Positions 8,624 to 17,600 of a DNA stretch of 64,000 nucleotides are shown here, one piece after another. The notes beneath the pieces were generated by a model. That model was not told where the DNA came from and ran no database searches. It saw only the letters and a program-made list of their open reading frames with translations. The DNA is from Pseudomonas sp. NFIX28 (GTDB taxonomy: Bacteria; Pseudomonadota; Gammaproteobacteria; Pseudomonadales; Pseudomonadaceae), in assembly GCF_900107395.1 (NCBI RefSeq), contig NZ_FNPW01000009.1:111874-175873 (forward strand), read 5' to 3'. The translations under genes and the position numbers were made by a program. Each line of letters begins with the position of its first letter. Positions within the stretch are counted from its first letter, which is position 1.

Positions 8624-9456
8624 GTTTTCTGGTGTTGTTGCTGGCGGTATGGATCGAGAAATTCTCGGCCTTGCGCCAGCGCGTTCAGCATGACGAGCCG
8701 TGGCTGCACCAACTGTTCCGGCGCGAGGCCAGCCCACGCCTGGCCAAGCATCCCTGGTGGGTGCTGGGCCTGCTGATACTGCTGCCGGTAGCGGTCTTGG
8801 GTTTGCTGTTGCTGCTTCTGGAACCGCTGGCCTATGGCCTGCTGGCATTGCCGGTGCATCTGCTGGTGGTGATCTACAGCCTGGGGCGCGGCGACCTGCT
8901 GGGCGGCCTCGGGCCGTTTCGCGATGCCTGGCGCCGTGAAGACCTGCAAGCCGCGGCGCATGTCGCCAAGCGCGACCTGGACATCTGTGCCGACAACGGC
9001 GAGCAATTGCTCGAGCAGGTCCAGGGGCATCTGCTGTGGCAGGCCTACCAGAGCTTTTTCGCGGTGATCTTCTGGTACTTCCTGCTGGGGCCGGTGGCGG
9101 CGCTGAGTTATCGCCTGCTGGCGCTGGCCGCCGAGCACAGCAAGAACCCGGCGGTCGCCGAGCGCGCCGGGCAGTTGCGGCATGCCTTCGACTGGTTGCC
9201 GGTACGCCTGTTGGCGGCCAGCTTCGCCCTGGTCGGCAACTTCGTCGCGGTCAGCCGGGTGATGCTCCACGAGCTGCTGAACTGGAACATCAGTGCCGCG
9301 CAACTGGTGGAAAAAGTCGGCCTGGTCGCCGCGGAAATCCCCGCGCCGATCACCGGGCCGGACGGCATTCTCAGCCTGGACCGGATCTGGGAGTTGCTGC
9401 TGCGGGCCGCGGTGCTCTGGTATGCCGGTTTCGCCCTGTGGACGGTGCTGCCCTGA
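8620..9456 (+). CDS. ampE: AmpE inner-membrane protein
   Basis: 278 residues from ATG 8620, which overlaps the ampD stop as ATGA. Several hydrophobic segments are seen: residues 1-12, WVLGLLILLPVAVLGLLLLL near 41-63, a second hydrophobic stretch to about 90, FFAVIFWYFLLGPVAALSY near 145-165, and a C-terminal LLLRAAVLWYAGFALWTVL. The HDEPWLHQLF and YSLGRGDL motifs fit the AmpE/CobD-like family. The protein is thought to act with AmpD in sensing wall turnover, but its biochemical role is not established. Sequence and synteny leave little doubt about identity. Confidence 0.95.
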   Translation: MSFLVLLLAVWIEKFSALRQRVQHDEPWLHQLFRREASPRLAKHPWWVLGLLILLPVAVLGLLLLLLEPLAYGLLALPVHLLVVIYSLGRGDLLGGLGPFRDAWRREDLQAAAHVAKRDLDICADNGEQLLEQVQGHLLWQAYQSFFAVIFWYFLLGPVAALSYRLLALAAEHSKNPAVAERAGQLRHAFDWLPVRLLAASFALVGNFVAVSRVMLHELLNWNISAAQLVEKVGLVAAEIPAPITGPDGILSLDRIWELLLRAAVLWYAGFALWTVLP

Positions 9457-9555
9457 CGGCACCCGAACACTGCCGCGAATAAGCGCTGGCGAGCCTTCCT
9501 GGCTTCGCCGGCGTAGTGAACGCCTTCCTTCTGTCCGCCATCCGCGCGGTTAACC

Positions 9556-9582
9556 TTAAGTTACAAACCCTTTTGCCGATTT
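9556..9582 (+). promoter_or_regulatory. FliA (sigma-28) promoter candidate for the chemotaxis transducer
   Basis: TTAAGTTA, 11 bases, GCCGATTT. Against the flagellar sigma consensus TAAAGTTT-N11-GCCGATAA, 6 of 8 bases match in each box and the spacing is exact. It is 90 bp upstream of the transducer start, in an otherwise empty gap after ampE. Confidence 0.7.
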
Positions 9583-9671
9583 GAGCTATACAGAAGCAGC
9601 GCCGGAATAGTGGCTATCTGCTTTCTTCGCGTACCTGCCAATAAAAATAAAAGCAAAAAGGGAGACCTCTT

Positions 9672-11702
9672 GTGAAGAGCTTGCTCTATCCCGCCATTGC
9701 CCTGATGAACCGCCTGAGCTTCGGCATGAAGTTCAGCTTGATCAGCGTGCTGTTTTTCCTGCCGATGCTGGTCACCAATTTTTATCTGGTGCGCGATTCC
9801 TACCGTGAATTCCAAGGGACCCAGGTCGAGCTGCAAAGCCTGAACCTGCTGGGCAGCAGCCTGACCTTGCGCCGGGACCTGGAAACCCTGAACAACATGG
9901 TGCAGATCAACGCGACGTTGGGGCAGTCCGGCAAGGCCGGGGATATCGAGAGCAAGATTGTCGCCCTGGAAAAGTCCGTGCTCGAACGCCTGCAAGGGTT
10001 GGTCGCCGTCACCGTGGACCCGGAGCAGATCGGGGTGTTCGACGGCAAGCGCGACGAAATGATTGCCGCCTTCAAGGCGCAGCAGGCGGAAAGCTCGCTG
10101 CAAAGCAAAAGTGCGCTGATCGGCAAGCTGCTGGGCAGCGCGCAGATTTTCAGCCAGATCATCGCCAGCCAATCCGGCCTGAGCCGTGACACCCAGAGCG
10201 ATGTACGGCAGTTGAGCGAACTGCTCACCAGCGTCACCCCGCAGGTCACGCAGATTCTCGGCGAAGGGCGGGCGATGGGCGCCTATTCCCTGGGCCAGGG
10301 TTTTCTCAATTCGTCGGCCAGCACCCGTTTCGACGAGCTGCTGGTGCAGATCGAGAAACTCCAGGCCGAATACGGCCTCAAGCTGCAGGATGCCCTGGGC
10401 TCGAGCAAGGCTGCCCAGGGTGCGCTTGACGCCCTGGCCAGTGCCAGCAAGGGCAGCCTCAAGCAAGCCAGCGAGATGTTCGAAGAGCAGGTGGTGATGG
10501 CCGAGACCCTGGATGCGCCGTGGCAGGGCTTTTATGACCAGGTCAGCGGGCTGATGGCGCAGACCTACCAGCTCAACGAGGCGACCCTGGAGTTTCTCGG
10601 TGAAGAGCTGCAACAGCGGCTGGGGCAGAACCGTACGCACATGGTGCTGCTGGTGGTGGCGCTGGCGACGGTGTTTGTGCTGATTTTCTATCTCTACGGC
10701 GCGTTCTACGTCTCGACCCGCACCACCCTCAAGCGCCTGGGGGCGATGATGGACAAGGTGGCGGCCGGCGACATGACCGTCACCTTCAATGCCCAGAGCC
10801 GCGACGAACTGGGGGAGCTGGGCACGGTATTCAACGGCACTGTGGCGAAGATCCACGACCTGATCGAACTGGTGGGCAAGACCGTGGGCGAGGTCGAGCG
10901 CCAGGCCGGGCAGGTGGAAGCCGTGTCGGCCCAGAGCAACCAGGCGGTGGCCGGGCAGCGCAGCCAGATCGAGCAGGTGGCGACGGCGATGAACCAGATG
11001 TCCGCCACTTCCCAGGAAGTCGCGCGCAGCGCCGCGGCGGCCGTCAGCAGCGCCCACAGCGTCAACGACGAGACGATAAGCGGGCGCGGGCTGGTGGAGT
11101 CCCAGCAAGGCAGCATCGCCCAACTGGCTAGCGAGATCGACCAATCGGTGCTGGTGATCAATCAGCTGGCCAGCGATAGCCAGGCCATCAGCCGGGTGCT
11201 GGAAGTCATCAAGAGCATCGCCGAACAGACCAACCTGCTGGCGCTCAACGCCGCCATCGAAGCGGCCCGTGCCGGCGAGCAGGGGCGCGGCTTCGCGGTG
11301 GTGGCCGACGAAGTGCGGACCCTGGCCAAGCGCACCCAGCAATCGACCGAGGAAATCGAGCAGATGATCGTCAAGCTCCACGGTGGCGTGGGCGCGGCGG
11401 TCAAGGCCATGGGCGTCAGCCACGCGATGGCCAATGGCACGGTCGGGCAGTCGGAGAAAGTCCAGCAGGCGCTGGAGAACATCCTCGGGGCGGTGGGCAT
11501 GATCGTCGACCAGAACCAGCAGATCGCCGCGGCGGTGGAACAGCAGACCGCGGTGGCCCACGACATCGATCAGAACATCGTCGAGATCAACCGCGCCGGC
11601 GAGCGCACCGCCGAAGGCGCGTACCAGACCGAAAACGCCAGCCGCCAGTTGTCCGCGCAGGTGGTGCAGTTGAAGCAGTTGATCAGCGCCTTCCGGGTCT
11701 GA
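9672..11702 (+). CDS. Methyl-accepting chemotaxis protein with a large helical periplasmic domain
   Basis: 676 residues, GTG start after GGGAGACC. Architecture: transmembrane helix 1 at about residues 20-42 (FSLISVLFFLPMLVTNFYLV), a periplasmic domain of about 280 residues that looks all-helical (compatible with an HBM or long four-helix sensor), transmembrane helix 2 at about 323-347 (HMVLLVVALATVFVLIFYLY), HAMP (TTLKRLGAMMDKVAAGDMTV), then the signalling coiled coil with the conserved tip EQTNLLALNAAIEAARAGEQ near residues 518-537. No C-terminal CheR-tethering pentapeptide is seen. The position after ampE matches P. aeruginosa PA4520. The ligand is unknown. A FliA-type promoter upstream ties it to the flagellar regulon. 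Confidence 0.95.
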   Translation: MKSLLYPAIALMNRLSFGMKFSLISVLFFLPMLVTNFYLVRDSYREFQGTQVELQSLNLLGSSLTLRRDLETLNNMVQINATLGQSGKAGDIESKIVALEKSVLERLQGLVAVTVDPEQIGVFDGKRDEMIAAFKAQQAESSLQSKSALIGKLLGSAQIFSQIIASQSGLSRDTQSDVRQLSELLTSVTPQVTQILGEGRAMGAYSLGQGFLNSSASTRFDELLVQIEKLQAEYGLKLQDALGSSKAAQGALDALASASKGSLKQASEMFEEQVVMAETLDAPWQGFYDQVSGLMAQTYQLNEATLEFLGEELQQRLGQNRTHMVLLVVALATVFVLIFYLYGAFYVSTRTTLKRLGAMMDKVAAGDMTVTFNAQSRDELGELGTVFNGTVAKIHDLIELVGKTVGEVERQAGQVEAVSAQSNQAVAGQRSQIEQVATAMNQMSATSQEVARSAAAAVSSAHSVNDETISGRGLVESQQGSIAQLASEIDQSVLVINQLASDSQAISRVLEVIKSIAEQTNLLALNAAIEAARAGEQGRGFAVVADEVRTLAKRTQQSTEEIEQMIVKLHGGVGAAVKAMGVSHAMANGTVGQSEKVQQALENILGAVGMIVDQNQQIAAAVEQQTAVAHDIDQNIVEINRAGERTAEGAYQTENASRQLSAQVVQLKQLISAFRV

Positions 11703-11703
11703 T

Positions 11704-12498
11704 TCAGGCGCGTTGCGGCCAGCCGAACAACTCGCAGGCATTGGCCGTGCTGGCCGCGGCCAGTTGTTCGGGGCTGATGGCCATGAGCTCGGCCAGGGCC
11801 GCGCAGATATCGGGCAGGTGCTGCGGGCTGTTGCGCTGGCCGGGGTACATGGCGGGCGCCATGTCCGGCGAGTCGGTTTCCAGCACCACCGCGTCCAGCG
11901 GCAAGCCGGCGATGACCTTGCGCAGGCGCAGCGCCTGCGGCCAGGTCGCCGCACCGCCCAGGCCCAGCTTGAACCCCAGCTTGAGGTATTCGCGGGCCTC
12001 CTCGCGGCTGCCGGCGAAGGCATGGATGATGCCGGCTCGCTTGAGCTTGAAGCGCTTGAGGGTGGCAATCACCGCGGCATGGCTGCGCCGCACGTGGAGC
12101 AGCGCCGGCAGCTGAAAGTCCGCGGCCAGTTGCAGTTGCGCTTCGAACAGCTGCTGCTGGCGCTGGCGGTCCAGCTGTTCGATAAAATAATCCAGGCCGA
12201 TTTCACCCACCGCGCACAGCTGCGGATGGCCCGCCAGGCGGCTCAGCCAGTCGCCCAGCTCGAGCAGATCGGCCGGCTGGTGCTCGTCGAGATAAACCGG
12301 GTGCAGGCCGAAAGCGGCATACAGCTGCGCATCGCTTTGCACCAGCTCCCAGAGCCGCTGCCAATTGCGCTGATAAACCCCCAGCACCACCATCCTTCGC
12401 ACGCCCAGGCTGCGGCTGGTGGCCAGCACTGCCTGACGATCGGCGTCGAAATCCGGAAAATCCAGATGGGTGTGGCTGTCGATCAGCTCCACGTTCAC
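11704..12498 (-). CDS. TatD-family metal-dependent hydrolase (DNase)
   Basis: 264 residues, GTG start overlapping the fruR stop codon (GTGA), so translation is coupled to fruR. TatD-family enzymes are TIM-barrel hydrolases with 3'-5' exonuclease activity in several species. Metal ligands are visible: DSHTHLD, the Glu of AVGEIGLDYF, His in LLHVRRSH, the later IIHAFAGS and the Asp of VLETDSPDM. It ends one base from the stop codon of the chemotaxis gene, which is convergent. Its presence behind a fructose regulator is a common pseudomonad arrangement with no obvious functional link. Confidence 0.93.
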   Translation of the reverse strand: MNVELIDSHTHLDFPDFDADRQAVLATSRSLGVRRMVVLGVYQRNWQRLWELVQSDAQLYAAFGLHPVYLDEHQPADLLELGDWLSRLAGHPQLCAVGEIGLDYFIEQLDRQRQQQLFEAQLQLAADFQLPALLHVRRSHAAVIATLKRFKLKRAGIIHAFAGSREEAREYLKLGFKLGLGGAATWPQALRLRKVIAGLPLDAVVLETDSPDMAPAMYPGQRNSPQHLPDICAALAELMAISPEQLAAASTANACELFGWPQRA

Positions 12499-13490
12499 GC
12501 CTCGTGAATGCGCTGCTTGAAGGTCCGGGCGATGGCGTTCACGCCGGGCTGGTAATGGGCTTCCTCAATGGCGGCCAGGGCCAGTTGCAGGGCCTTGTCG
12601 GCAATCAGCTGGTGCTGCTGGGCCATGGCATTGACCGGCAGCGGCAAAAAGTCCAGCAGCTGGGTATCGCCGAAGGTGCCCAGGCGCAGCGGCCGCGACT
12701 TGAGCGGGAAGTCGTGCAGCGCGTCGAACACCCCTTGCAGCAGCACATAGGAAGTGGTCACCAGGGCATCCGGCAGATGGCCCAGGCGCTCGAGCAACGC
12801 TTCCATCAGTTGGCGACCGCAGTCGCGGCTGAAGGCTTCACCTTGTTCGATCAGCACCTGGCCGTCGAAACCTTCCAGCGCCTGCTTGAAGCCGGCGGCG
12901 CGTTCGCGGCTGATGCCCAGCTCGGGGCGGGCGCCGATCAGGGCGATTTGCCGCGGCTGGGGCTGCAGCAGGCTGCGGGTCAATTGCAGGCTGGCTTGTT
13001 GATCGTCGCTGATCACCGAGCAGAAAAACTCCGGCTCCATCACCCGGTCGATGGCGATGATCGGCAGGCCGTGGGCCTGCAACAGGCGATAGGTGTCATC
13101 TTCGGGCGGTAGGCAACTGGCGACGAACAGCGCATCGCAGCGGCGTGCGCGGAACAGTTGCAGCAATTGCCGCTCGCTGTCCGGGGCGTCGTCGGAGCTG
13201 GCGATCAGTAGCTGGTAGCCATGGGCGCGCGCGCCTTGTTCCAGCAACTTGGCGATGCGCGCGTAGCTGGGGTTTTCCAGGTCCGGCAGGATGAAACCCA
13301 GGGTCCGGGTACGCCGGCTGCGCAGCCCGGCGGCCTGAGGGTTGGGCGTGAAGCCATGTTCCTCGACCACCGCCCGGACTCGTTCGACGGTCGCGTTGCT
13401 GATGCGTTGCTGTTCGGCCTTGCCGTTGATGACGTAGCTGGCGGTGGTGACGGACACACCGGCCAGTCTGGCGATATCACTGAGTTTCAA
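12495..13490 (-). CDS. fruR: Catabolite repressor/activator Cra (fructose repressor)
   Basis: 331 residues, LacI family. The N-terminal helix-turn-helix is MKLSDIARLAGVSVTTASYV with the FruR-typical continuation INGKAEQQRIS and the hinge ...PNPQAAGLRSRRTRTLGFI; the effector domain follows (ILPDLENPSYARIAKLLE, AIDRVMEPEF, LVTTSYVLLQGVFDAL). In P. putida Cra binds TTAAACGTTTCA upstream of fruB and is released by fructose-1-phosphate. Exactly this sequence is present in the divergent gap to fruB, supporting control of the fructose operon and autoregulation. Confidence 0.97.
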   Translation of the reverse strand: MKLSDIARLAGVSVTTASYVINGKAEQQRISNATVERVRAVVEEHGFTPNPQAAGLRSRRTRTLGFILPDLENPSYARIAKLLEQGARAHGYQLLIASSDDAPDSERQLLQLFRARRCDALFVASCLPPEDDTYRLLQAHGLPIIAIDRVMEPEFFCSVISDDQQASLQLTRSLLQPQPRQIALIGARPELGISRERAAGFKQALEGFDGQVLIEQGEAFSRDCGRQLMEALLERLGHLPDALVTTSYVLLQGVFDALHDFPLKSRPLRLGTFGDTQLLDFLPLPVNAMAQQHQLIADKALQLALAAIEEAHYQPGVNAIARTFKQRIHEA

Positions 13491-13636
13491 CCCGGGTTTT
13501 CCTTGTTTTCTGGAGCTTGCCCCGACATTTTCGCCAATCCTAACCGATATAGGCAGGCGACCAATGTCGCAACAGCAGCCGACAGGTAGGACTTCAAGGA
13601 TGATCGATTATCGAGTAACGTGCCCAATATTCTAGA

Positions 13637-13648
13637 TTAAACGTTTCA
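13637..13648. promoter_or_regulatory. Cra/FruR operator
   Basis: TTAAACGTTTCA, a near-palindrome identical to the Cra operator reported for the P. putida fruB promoter. It lies 139 bp before the fruB start and 147 bp before the fruR start, so one site could serve both promoters. Confidence 0.85.
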
Positions 13649-13786
13649 GCACGCGTATTTTCTAGGTGAATAAGCAATCGGGAATCGAGCCTTGCCAAGC
13701 CAGCGGTCCCGTTTGTGGCATTAAAGCCGCCTAACTGATTCACTCAAAACAATACCTAGCGCCCCCGGCGCTAAATAGGAGAAAGC

Positions 13787-16648
13787 ATGCTCGAGCTCAC
13801 TATTGAGCAGATATCCATGGGCCAGTCGGCTGTGGATAAGTCCGCTGCACTGCACCTGCTCGCCGACAAACTGGTGGCCGACGGCCTGGTCGCCGAGGGT
13901 TATCTGGCGGGCCTGCAGGCCCGTGAAGCCCAGGGCTCGACCTTTCTCGGTCAAGGTATTGCCATTCCCCACGGTACCCCGGAAACCCGCGACCAGGTGT
14001 TCGCCACTGGCGTGCGCCTGCTGCAATTTCCCGAAGGCGTGGACTGGGGCGATGGCCAGATCGTCTACCTGGCGATCGGCATCGCCGCCAAATCCGACGA
14101 ACACCTGCGCCTGCTGCAACTCTTGACCCGCGCCCTCGGCGAAACCGACCTGGGCCAGGCCCTGCGCCGCGCCAGCTCGCCCGAAGCCTTGCTGAAACTG
14201 CTGCAAGGCGCGCCGCAGGAACTGGCGCTGGATGCCCAGATGATCGGCCTGAGCGTGGCCGCCGAAGATTTCGAAGAACTGGTATGGCGCGGCGCACGGT
14301 TGCTGCGCCAGGCCGACTGCGTCAGCAACGGTTTTGCCGCCGTGCTGCAACAGGTCGAGGCGCTGCCCCTGGGCGATGGCCTGTGGTGGCTGCACAGCGA
14401 GCAGACCGTCAAGCGCCCGGGCCTGGCCTTCGTCACCCCCGACAAACCTATTCGTTACCTCGGCCAGCCCCTGGCCGGGCTGTTCTGCCTGGCCAGCCTG
14501 GGCGAGGCCCACCAGGCCCTGCTGGAGCGCCTGTGCGCGCTGTTGATCGAAGGCCGCGGCCATGAACTGGGCCGGGCCACCAGCAGCCGCGCGGTGCTGG
14601 AAGTGCTCGGCGGCGAGCTGCCGGCCGACTGGCCGAGCGCGCGCATCGTGCTGGCCAACGCCCACGGCCTGCATGCGCGCCCGGCGAAAATCCTCGCGCA
14701 GTTGGCGAAAAGCTTCGACGGCGAGGTTCGCGTTCGCATCGTTGACACACCGGGCTCCGCCGTCTCGGTGAAGAGCCTGAGCAAATTGCTGAGCCTCGGC
14801 GCCCGCCGTGGCCAGACCCTGGAGCTGATTGCCGAGCCAAGTATCGCCGCCGACGCCTTGCCAGCCTTGCTGGCGGCCATCGCCGAAGGGTTGGGGGAAG
14901 AGGTCGAGCCGGTTCCAGAAGCCAGCGCGCCCCAGGAGGTGCCGGAAGAAATCGAAGTGCCCATCAGCGCGCCGGCTTCCGGCAGCCTGGTCCAGGCCAT
15001 TGCGGCGGCTCCCGGCATCGCCATCGGCCCGGCGCATATTCAGGTAATCCAGCCGTTCGACTACCCGTTGCGCGGCGAGTCCACCGCCATCGAGCGCGAG
15101 CGCCTGCAACAGGCCCTGGCCGAAGTGCGCCAGGACATCGACGGCCTGATCCAGCGCAGCAAGGCCAAGGCCATTCGCGAAATCTTCGTCACCCACCAGG
15201 AAATGCTCGACGACCCGGAACTGACCGACGAAGTCGACACCCGCCTCAAGCAGGGCGAAAGCGCCGCGGCGGCCTGGATGTCGGTGATCGAAGCCGCCGC
15301 GAAACAGCAGGAAGCCTTGCACGACGCCCTGCTGGCCGAGCGCGCCGCCGACCTGCGGGACATCGGCCGGCGGGTGCTGGCCCAGCTGTGCGGGGTGCAG
15401 ACCCCGGTCGAGCCGGATGAGCCCTACATCCTGGTGATGGATGAAGTCGGTCCCTCGGACGTGGCGCGCCTGGATCCGGCGCGGGTGGCCGGCATTCTCA
15501 CCGCCCGTGGCGGCGCCACCGCCCACAGCGCGATCGTCGCCCGCGCCCTGGGGATTCCGGCGCTGGTCGGCGCCGGGGCTGGCGTGCTGCTGCTCAAGCC
15601 GGGCACACCGCTGCTGCTCGATGGCCAGCGCGGTCGCCTGCATGTGGACGCCGATGCCAGCACCCTGCAACGGGCCACCGAAGAGCGCGATACCCGCGAG
15701 CAACGGCTCAAGGCCGCCGCCGAGCAACGCCATCAACTGGCGCATACCACCGACGGCCATCATGTCGAAGTCTTTGCCAATATCGGTGAAAGCGCCGGGG
15801 TCGCCAGCGCCGTGGAAAACGGCGCCGAAGGCATCGGCCTGCTGCGTACCGAACTGATTTTCATGGCCCACCCGCAAGCGCCGGACGAAGCCACCCAGGA
15901 AGCCGAATACCGCCGCGTGCTCGATGGCCTGGCCGGGCGGCCGCTGGTGGTGCGCACCCTGGATGTGGGCGGTGACAAGCCGCTGCCGTACTGGCCGATC
16001 GCCAAGGAAGAAAACCCCTTCCTCGGCGTGCGCGGCATCCGCCTGACCCTGCAACGCCCGCTGATCATGGAAGCCCAGCTGCGCGCGCTGCTGCGTTCGG
16101 CGGACAACCGCCCGCTGCGGATCATGTTTCCCATGGTCGGCAGCGTCGACGAATGGCGCGCCGCCCGCGAGATGACCGAGCGCCTGCGCCTGGAGATCCC
16201 GGTGGCCGACCTGCAACTGGGGATCATGATCGAAGTGCCGTCCGCCGCCTTGCTGGCGCCGGTGCTGGCCAAGGAAGTGGACTTCTTCAGCGTCGGCACC
16301 AACGACCTGACCCAATACACCCTGGCCATCGACCGCGGTCACCCGACCCTGTCGGCCCAGGCCGACGGCCTGCACCCGGCGGTGCTGCAACTGATCGACA
16401 TCACCGTGCGCGCGGCCCATGCCCACGGCAAGTGGGTCGGCGTGTGCGGCGAGCTGGCGGCCGATCCGCTGGCGGTGCCGGTGCTGGTCGGCCTGGGTGT
16501 GGACGAATTGAGCGTCTCCGGACGCAGCATTGCCGAGGTCAAGGCGCGCATTCGCGAACTCAGCCTGACCCAGGCGCAAACCCTTGCTAAACAGGCCCTG
16601 GCCGTCGGCAGCGCGAACGATGTGCGCGCCCTTGTGGAGGCCATGTAA
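13787..16648 (+). CDS. fruB: Fructose PTS multiphosphoryl transfer protein (EIIA-HPr-EI fusion)
   Basis: 953 residues. The protein passes phosphate from phosphoenolpyruvate to FruA. Domain order: EIIA-Fru (residues 1-150, phosphorylated His62 in GIAIPHGTPE), a degenerate linker/duplicated segment, HPr (about 283-370, active His296 in AHGLHARPAKI and the SAVSVKSLSKLLSLGA motif) and Enzyme I (about 400-953, swivelling His580 in GGATAHSAIVARALGIPAL, GIGLLRTELIFM, VRTLDVGGDKPLPYW and FFSVGTNDLTQYTLAIDR). It follows a good Shine-Dalgarno (AGGAGA). It overlaps fruK by one base (TAATG). The downstream genes and the Cra site make this the complete fructose uptake operon. Confidence 0.97.
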   Translation: MLELTIEQISMGQSAVDKSAALHLLADKLVADGLVAEGYLAGLQAREAQGSTFLGQGIAIPHGTPETRDQVFATGVRLLQFPEGVDWGDGQIVYLAIGIAAKSDEHLRLLQLLTRALGETDLGQALRRASSPEALLKLLQGAPQELALDAQMIGLSVAAEDFEELVWRGARLLRQADCVSNGFAAVLQQVEALPLGDGLWWLHSEQTVKRPGLAFVTPDKPIRYLGQPLAGLFCLASLGEAHQALLERLCALLIEGRGHELGRATSSRAVLEVLGGELPADWPSARIVLANAHGLHARPAKILAQLAKSFDGEVRVRIVDTPGSAVSVKSLSKLLSLGARRGQTLELIAEPSIAADALPALLAAIAEGLGEEVEPVPEASAPQEVPEEIEVPISAPASGSLVQAIAAAPGIAIGPAHIQVIQPFDYPLRGESTAIERERLQQALAEVRQDIDGLIQRSKAKAIREIFVTHQEMLDDPELTDEVDTRLKQGESAAAAWMSVIEAAAKQQEALHDALLAERAADLRDIGRRVLAQLCGVQTPVEPDEPYILVMDEVGPSDVARLDPARVAGILTARGGATAHSAIVARALGIPALVGAGAGVLLLKPGTPLLLDGQRGRLHVDADASTLQRATEERDTREQRLKAAAEQRHQLAHTTDGHHVEVFANIGESAGVASAVENGAEGIGLLRTELIFMAHPQAPDEATQEAEYRRVLDGLAGRPLVVRTLDVGGDKPLPYWPIAKEENPFLGVRGIRLTLQRPLIMEAQLRALLRSADNRPLRIMFPMVGSVDEWRAAREMTERLRLEIPVADLQLGIMIEVPSAALLAPVLAKEVDFFSVGTNDLTQYTLAIDRGHPTLSAQADGLHPAVLQLIDITVRAAHAHGKWVGVCGELAADPLAVPVLVGLGVDELSVSGRSIAEVKARIRELSLTQAQTLAKQALAVGSANDVRALVEAM

Positions 16649-17589
16649 TGGCAAAGATTCTTACCCTGACCCTGAACCCGGCGCTGGACCTCACCGTCCA
16701 GCTGACGCGCCTGGAACCGGGGCAGGTCAACCGCAGCGAAGCCATGCACACTCACGCCGCTGGCAAGGGCGTGAACGTGGCCCAGGTGCTGGCCGACCTT
16801 GGCCACCAGCTGACCGTCAGCGGTTTTCTCGGCGCAGACAACCCCCAGGCATTCGAGGCGTTGTTCGCCCGCCGTGGGTTTGTCGACGCCTTTGTCCGCG
16901 TGCCGGGGGAAACCCGCAGTAACATCAAGCTGGCCGAACAGGATGGGCGCATCACCGACCTCAATGGCCCGGGCCCGGAGGTCGACGCGGCGGCGCAGCA
17001 GGCGCTGCTCGAATGCCTGGAACGGATCGCCCCGGGGCATGACGCCGTGGTGGTGGCCGGCAGCCTGCCGCGCGGCGTCAGCCCGCAATGGCTGCAAGCC
17101 TTACTCACGCGCCTCAAGGCGCTGGGGCTCAAGGTGGCGCTGGACACCAGCGGCGAAGCCCTGCGCGCCGGCCTGGCCGCCGGGCCCTGGCTGGTCAAGC
17201 CGAACACCGAAGAGTTGGCCGAGGCCCTGGACTGCCCGCTGCTGTCGCTGGCGACCCAGGCCGCAGCCGCCCGGCGCCTGCACGCCCAGGGCGTCGAGCA
17301 CCTGGTGATTTCCCACGGCGCCGAAGGCGTGAACTGGTTCAGTGCCGCGCCGGCCTTGCAGGCGCTGCCGCCCAAGGTCAGCGTGGCCAGCACCGTCGGC
17401 GCCGGCGACTCGCTGCTGGCCGGCATGCTCCATGGCCTGCTCAGCGCCCATGGTTTCGAACAGACCCTGCGCACCGCCACGGCCATCGCCGCCATGGCCG
17501 TGACCCAGATCGGTTTCGGCATCACCGATGCCGCGCAGCTGGCACAGCTTGAACAGGGGGTGCGCGTTCATCCCCTCATAGAACAATAA
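16648..17589 (+). CDS. fruK: 1-phosphofructokinase
   Basis: 313 residues, PfkB/ribokinase family. It phosphorylates fructose-1-phosphate to fructose-1,6-bisphosphate with ATP. Motifs: ILTLTLNPALDLTVQL at the N-terminus, AAGKGVNVAQVLADLGHQ, NTEELAEAL and the ATP/catalytic motif SVASTVGAGDSLLAGMLHGL with the base Asp at about residue 254. The ATG overlaps the fruB stop as TAATG; fruA follows after 11 bases. Pseudomonads lack 6-phosphofructokinase, so this enzyme is the entry of fructose into the lower glycolytic pool. Confidence 0.97.
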   Translation: MAKILTLTLNPALDLTVQLTRLEPGQVNRSEAMHTHAAGKGVNVAQVLADLGHQLTVSGFLGADNPQAFEALFARRGFVDAFVRVPGETRSNIKLAEQDGRITDLNGPGPEVDAAAQQALLECLERIAPGHDAVVVAGSLPRGVSPQWLQALLTRLKALGLKVALDTSGEALRAGLAAGPWLVKPNTEELAEALDCPLLSLATQAAAARRLHAQGVEHLVISHGAEGVNWFSAAPALQALPPKVSVASTVGAGDSLLAGMLHGLLSAHGFEQTLRTATAIAAMAVTQIGFGITDAAQLAQLEQGVRVHPLIEQ

Positions 17590-17600
17590 GAGGGTTGGTC

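Noticed and set aside
9561..12068. 835-codon open frame antisense to the chemotaxis gene and running into tatD
   Set aside because: Translation is low-complexity and typical of the antisense of GC-rich DNA; the plus-strand transducer and tatD explain the region.
13721..16654. 977-codon open frame antisense to fruB
   Set aside because: Complete EIIA-HPr-EI protein on the other strand; antisense product has no recognisable fold.
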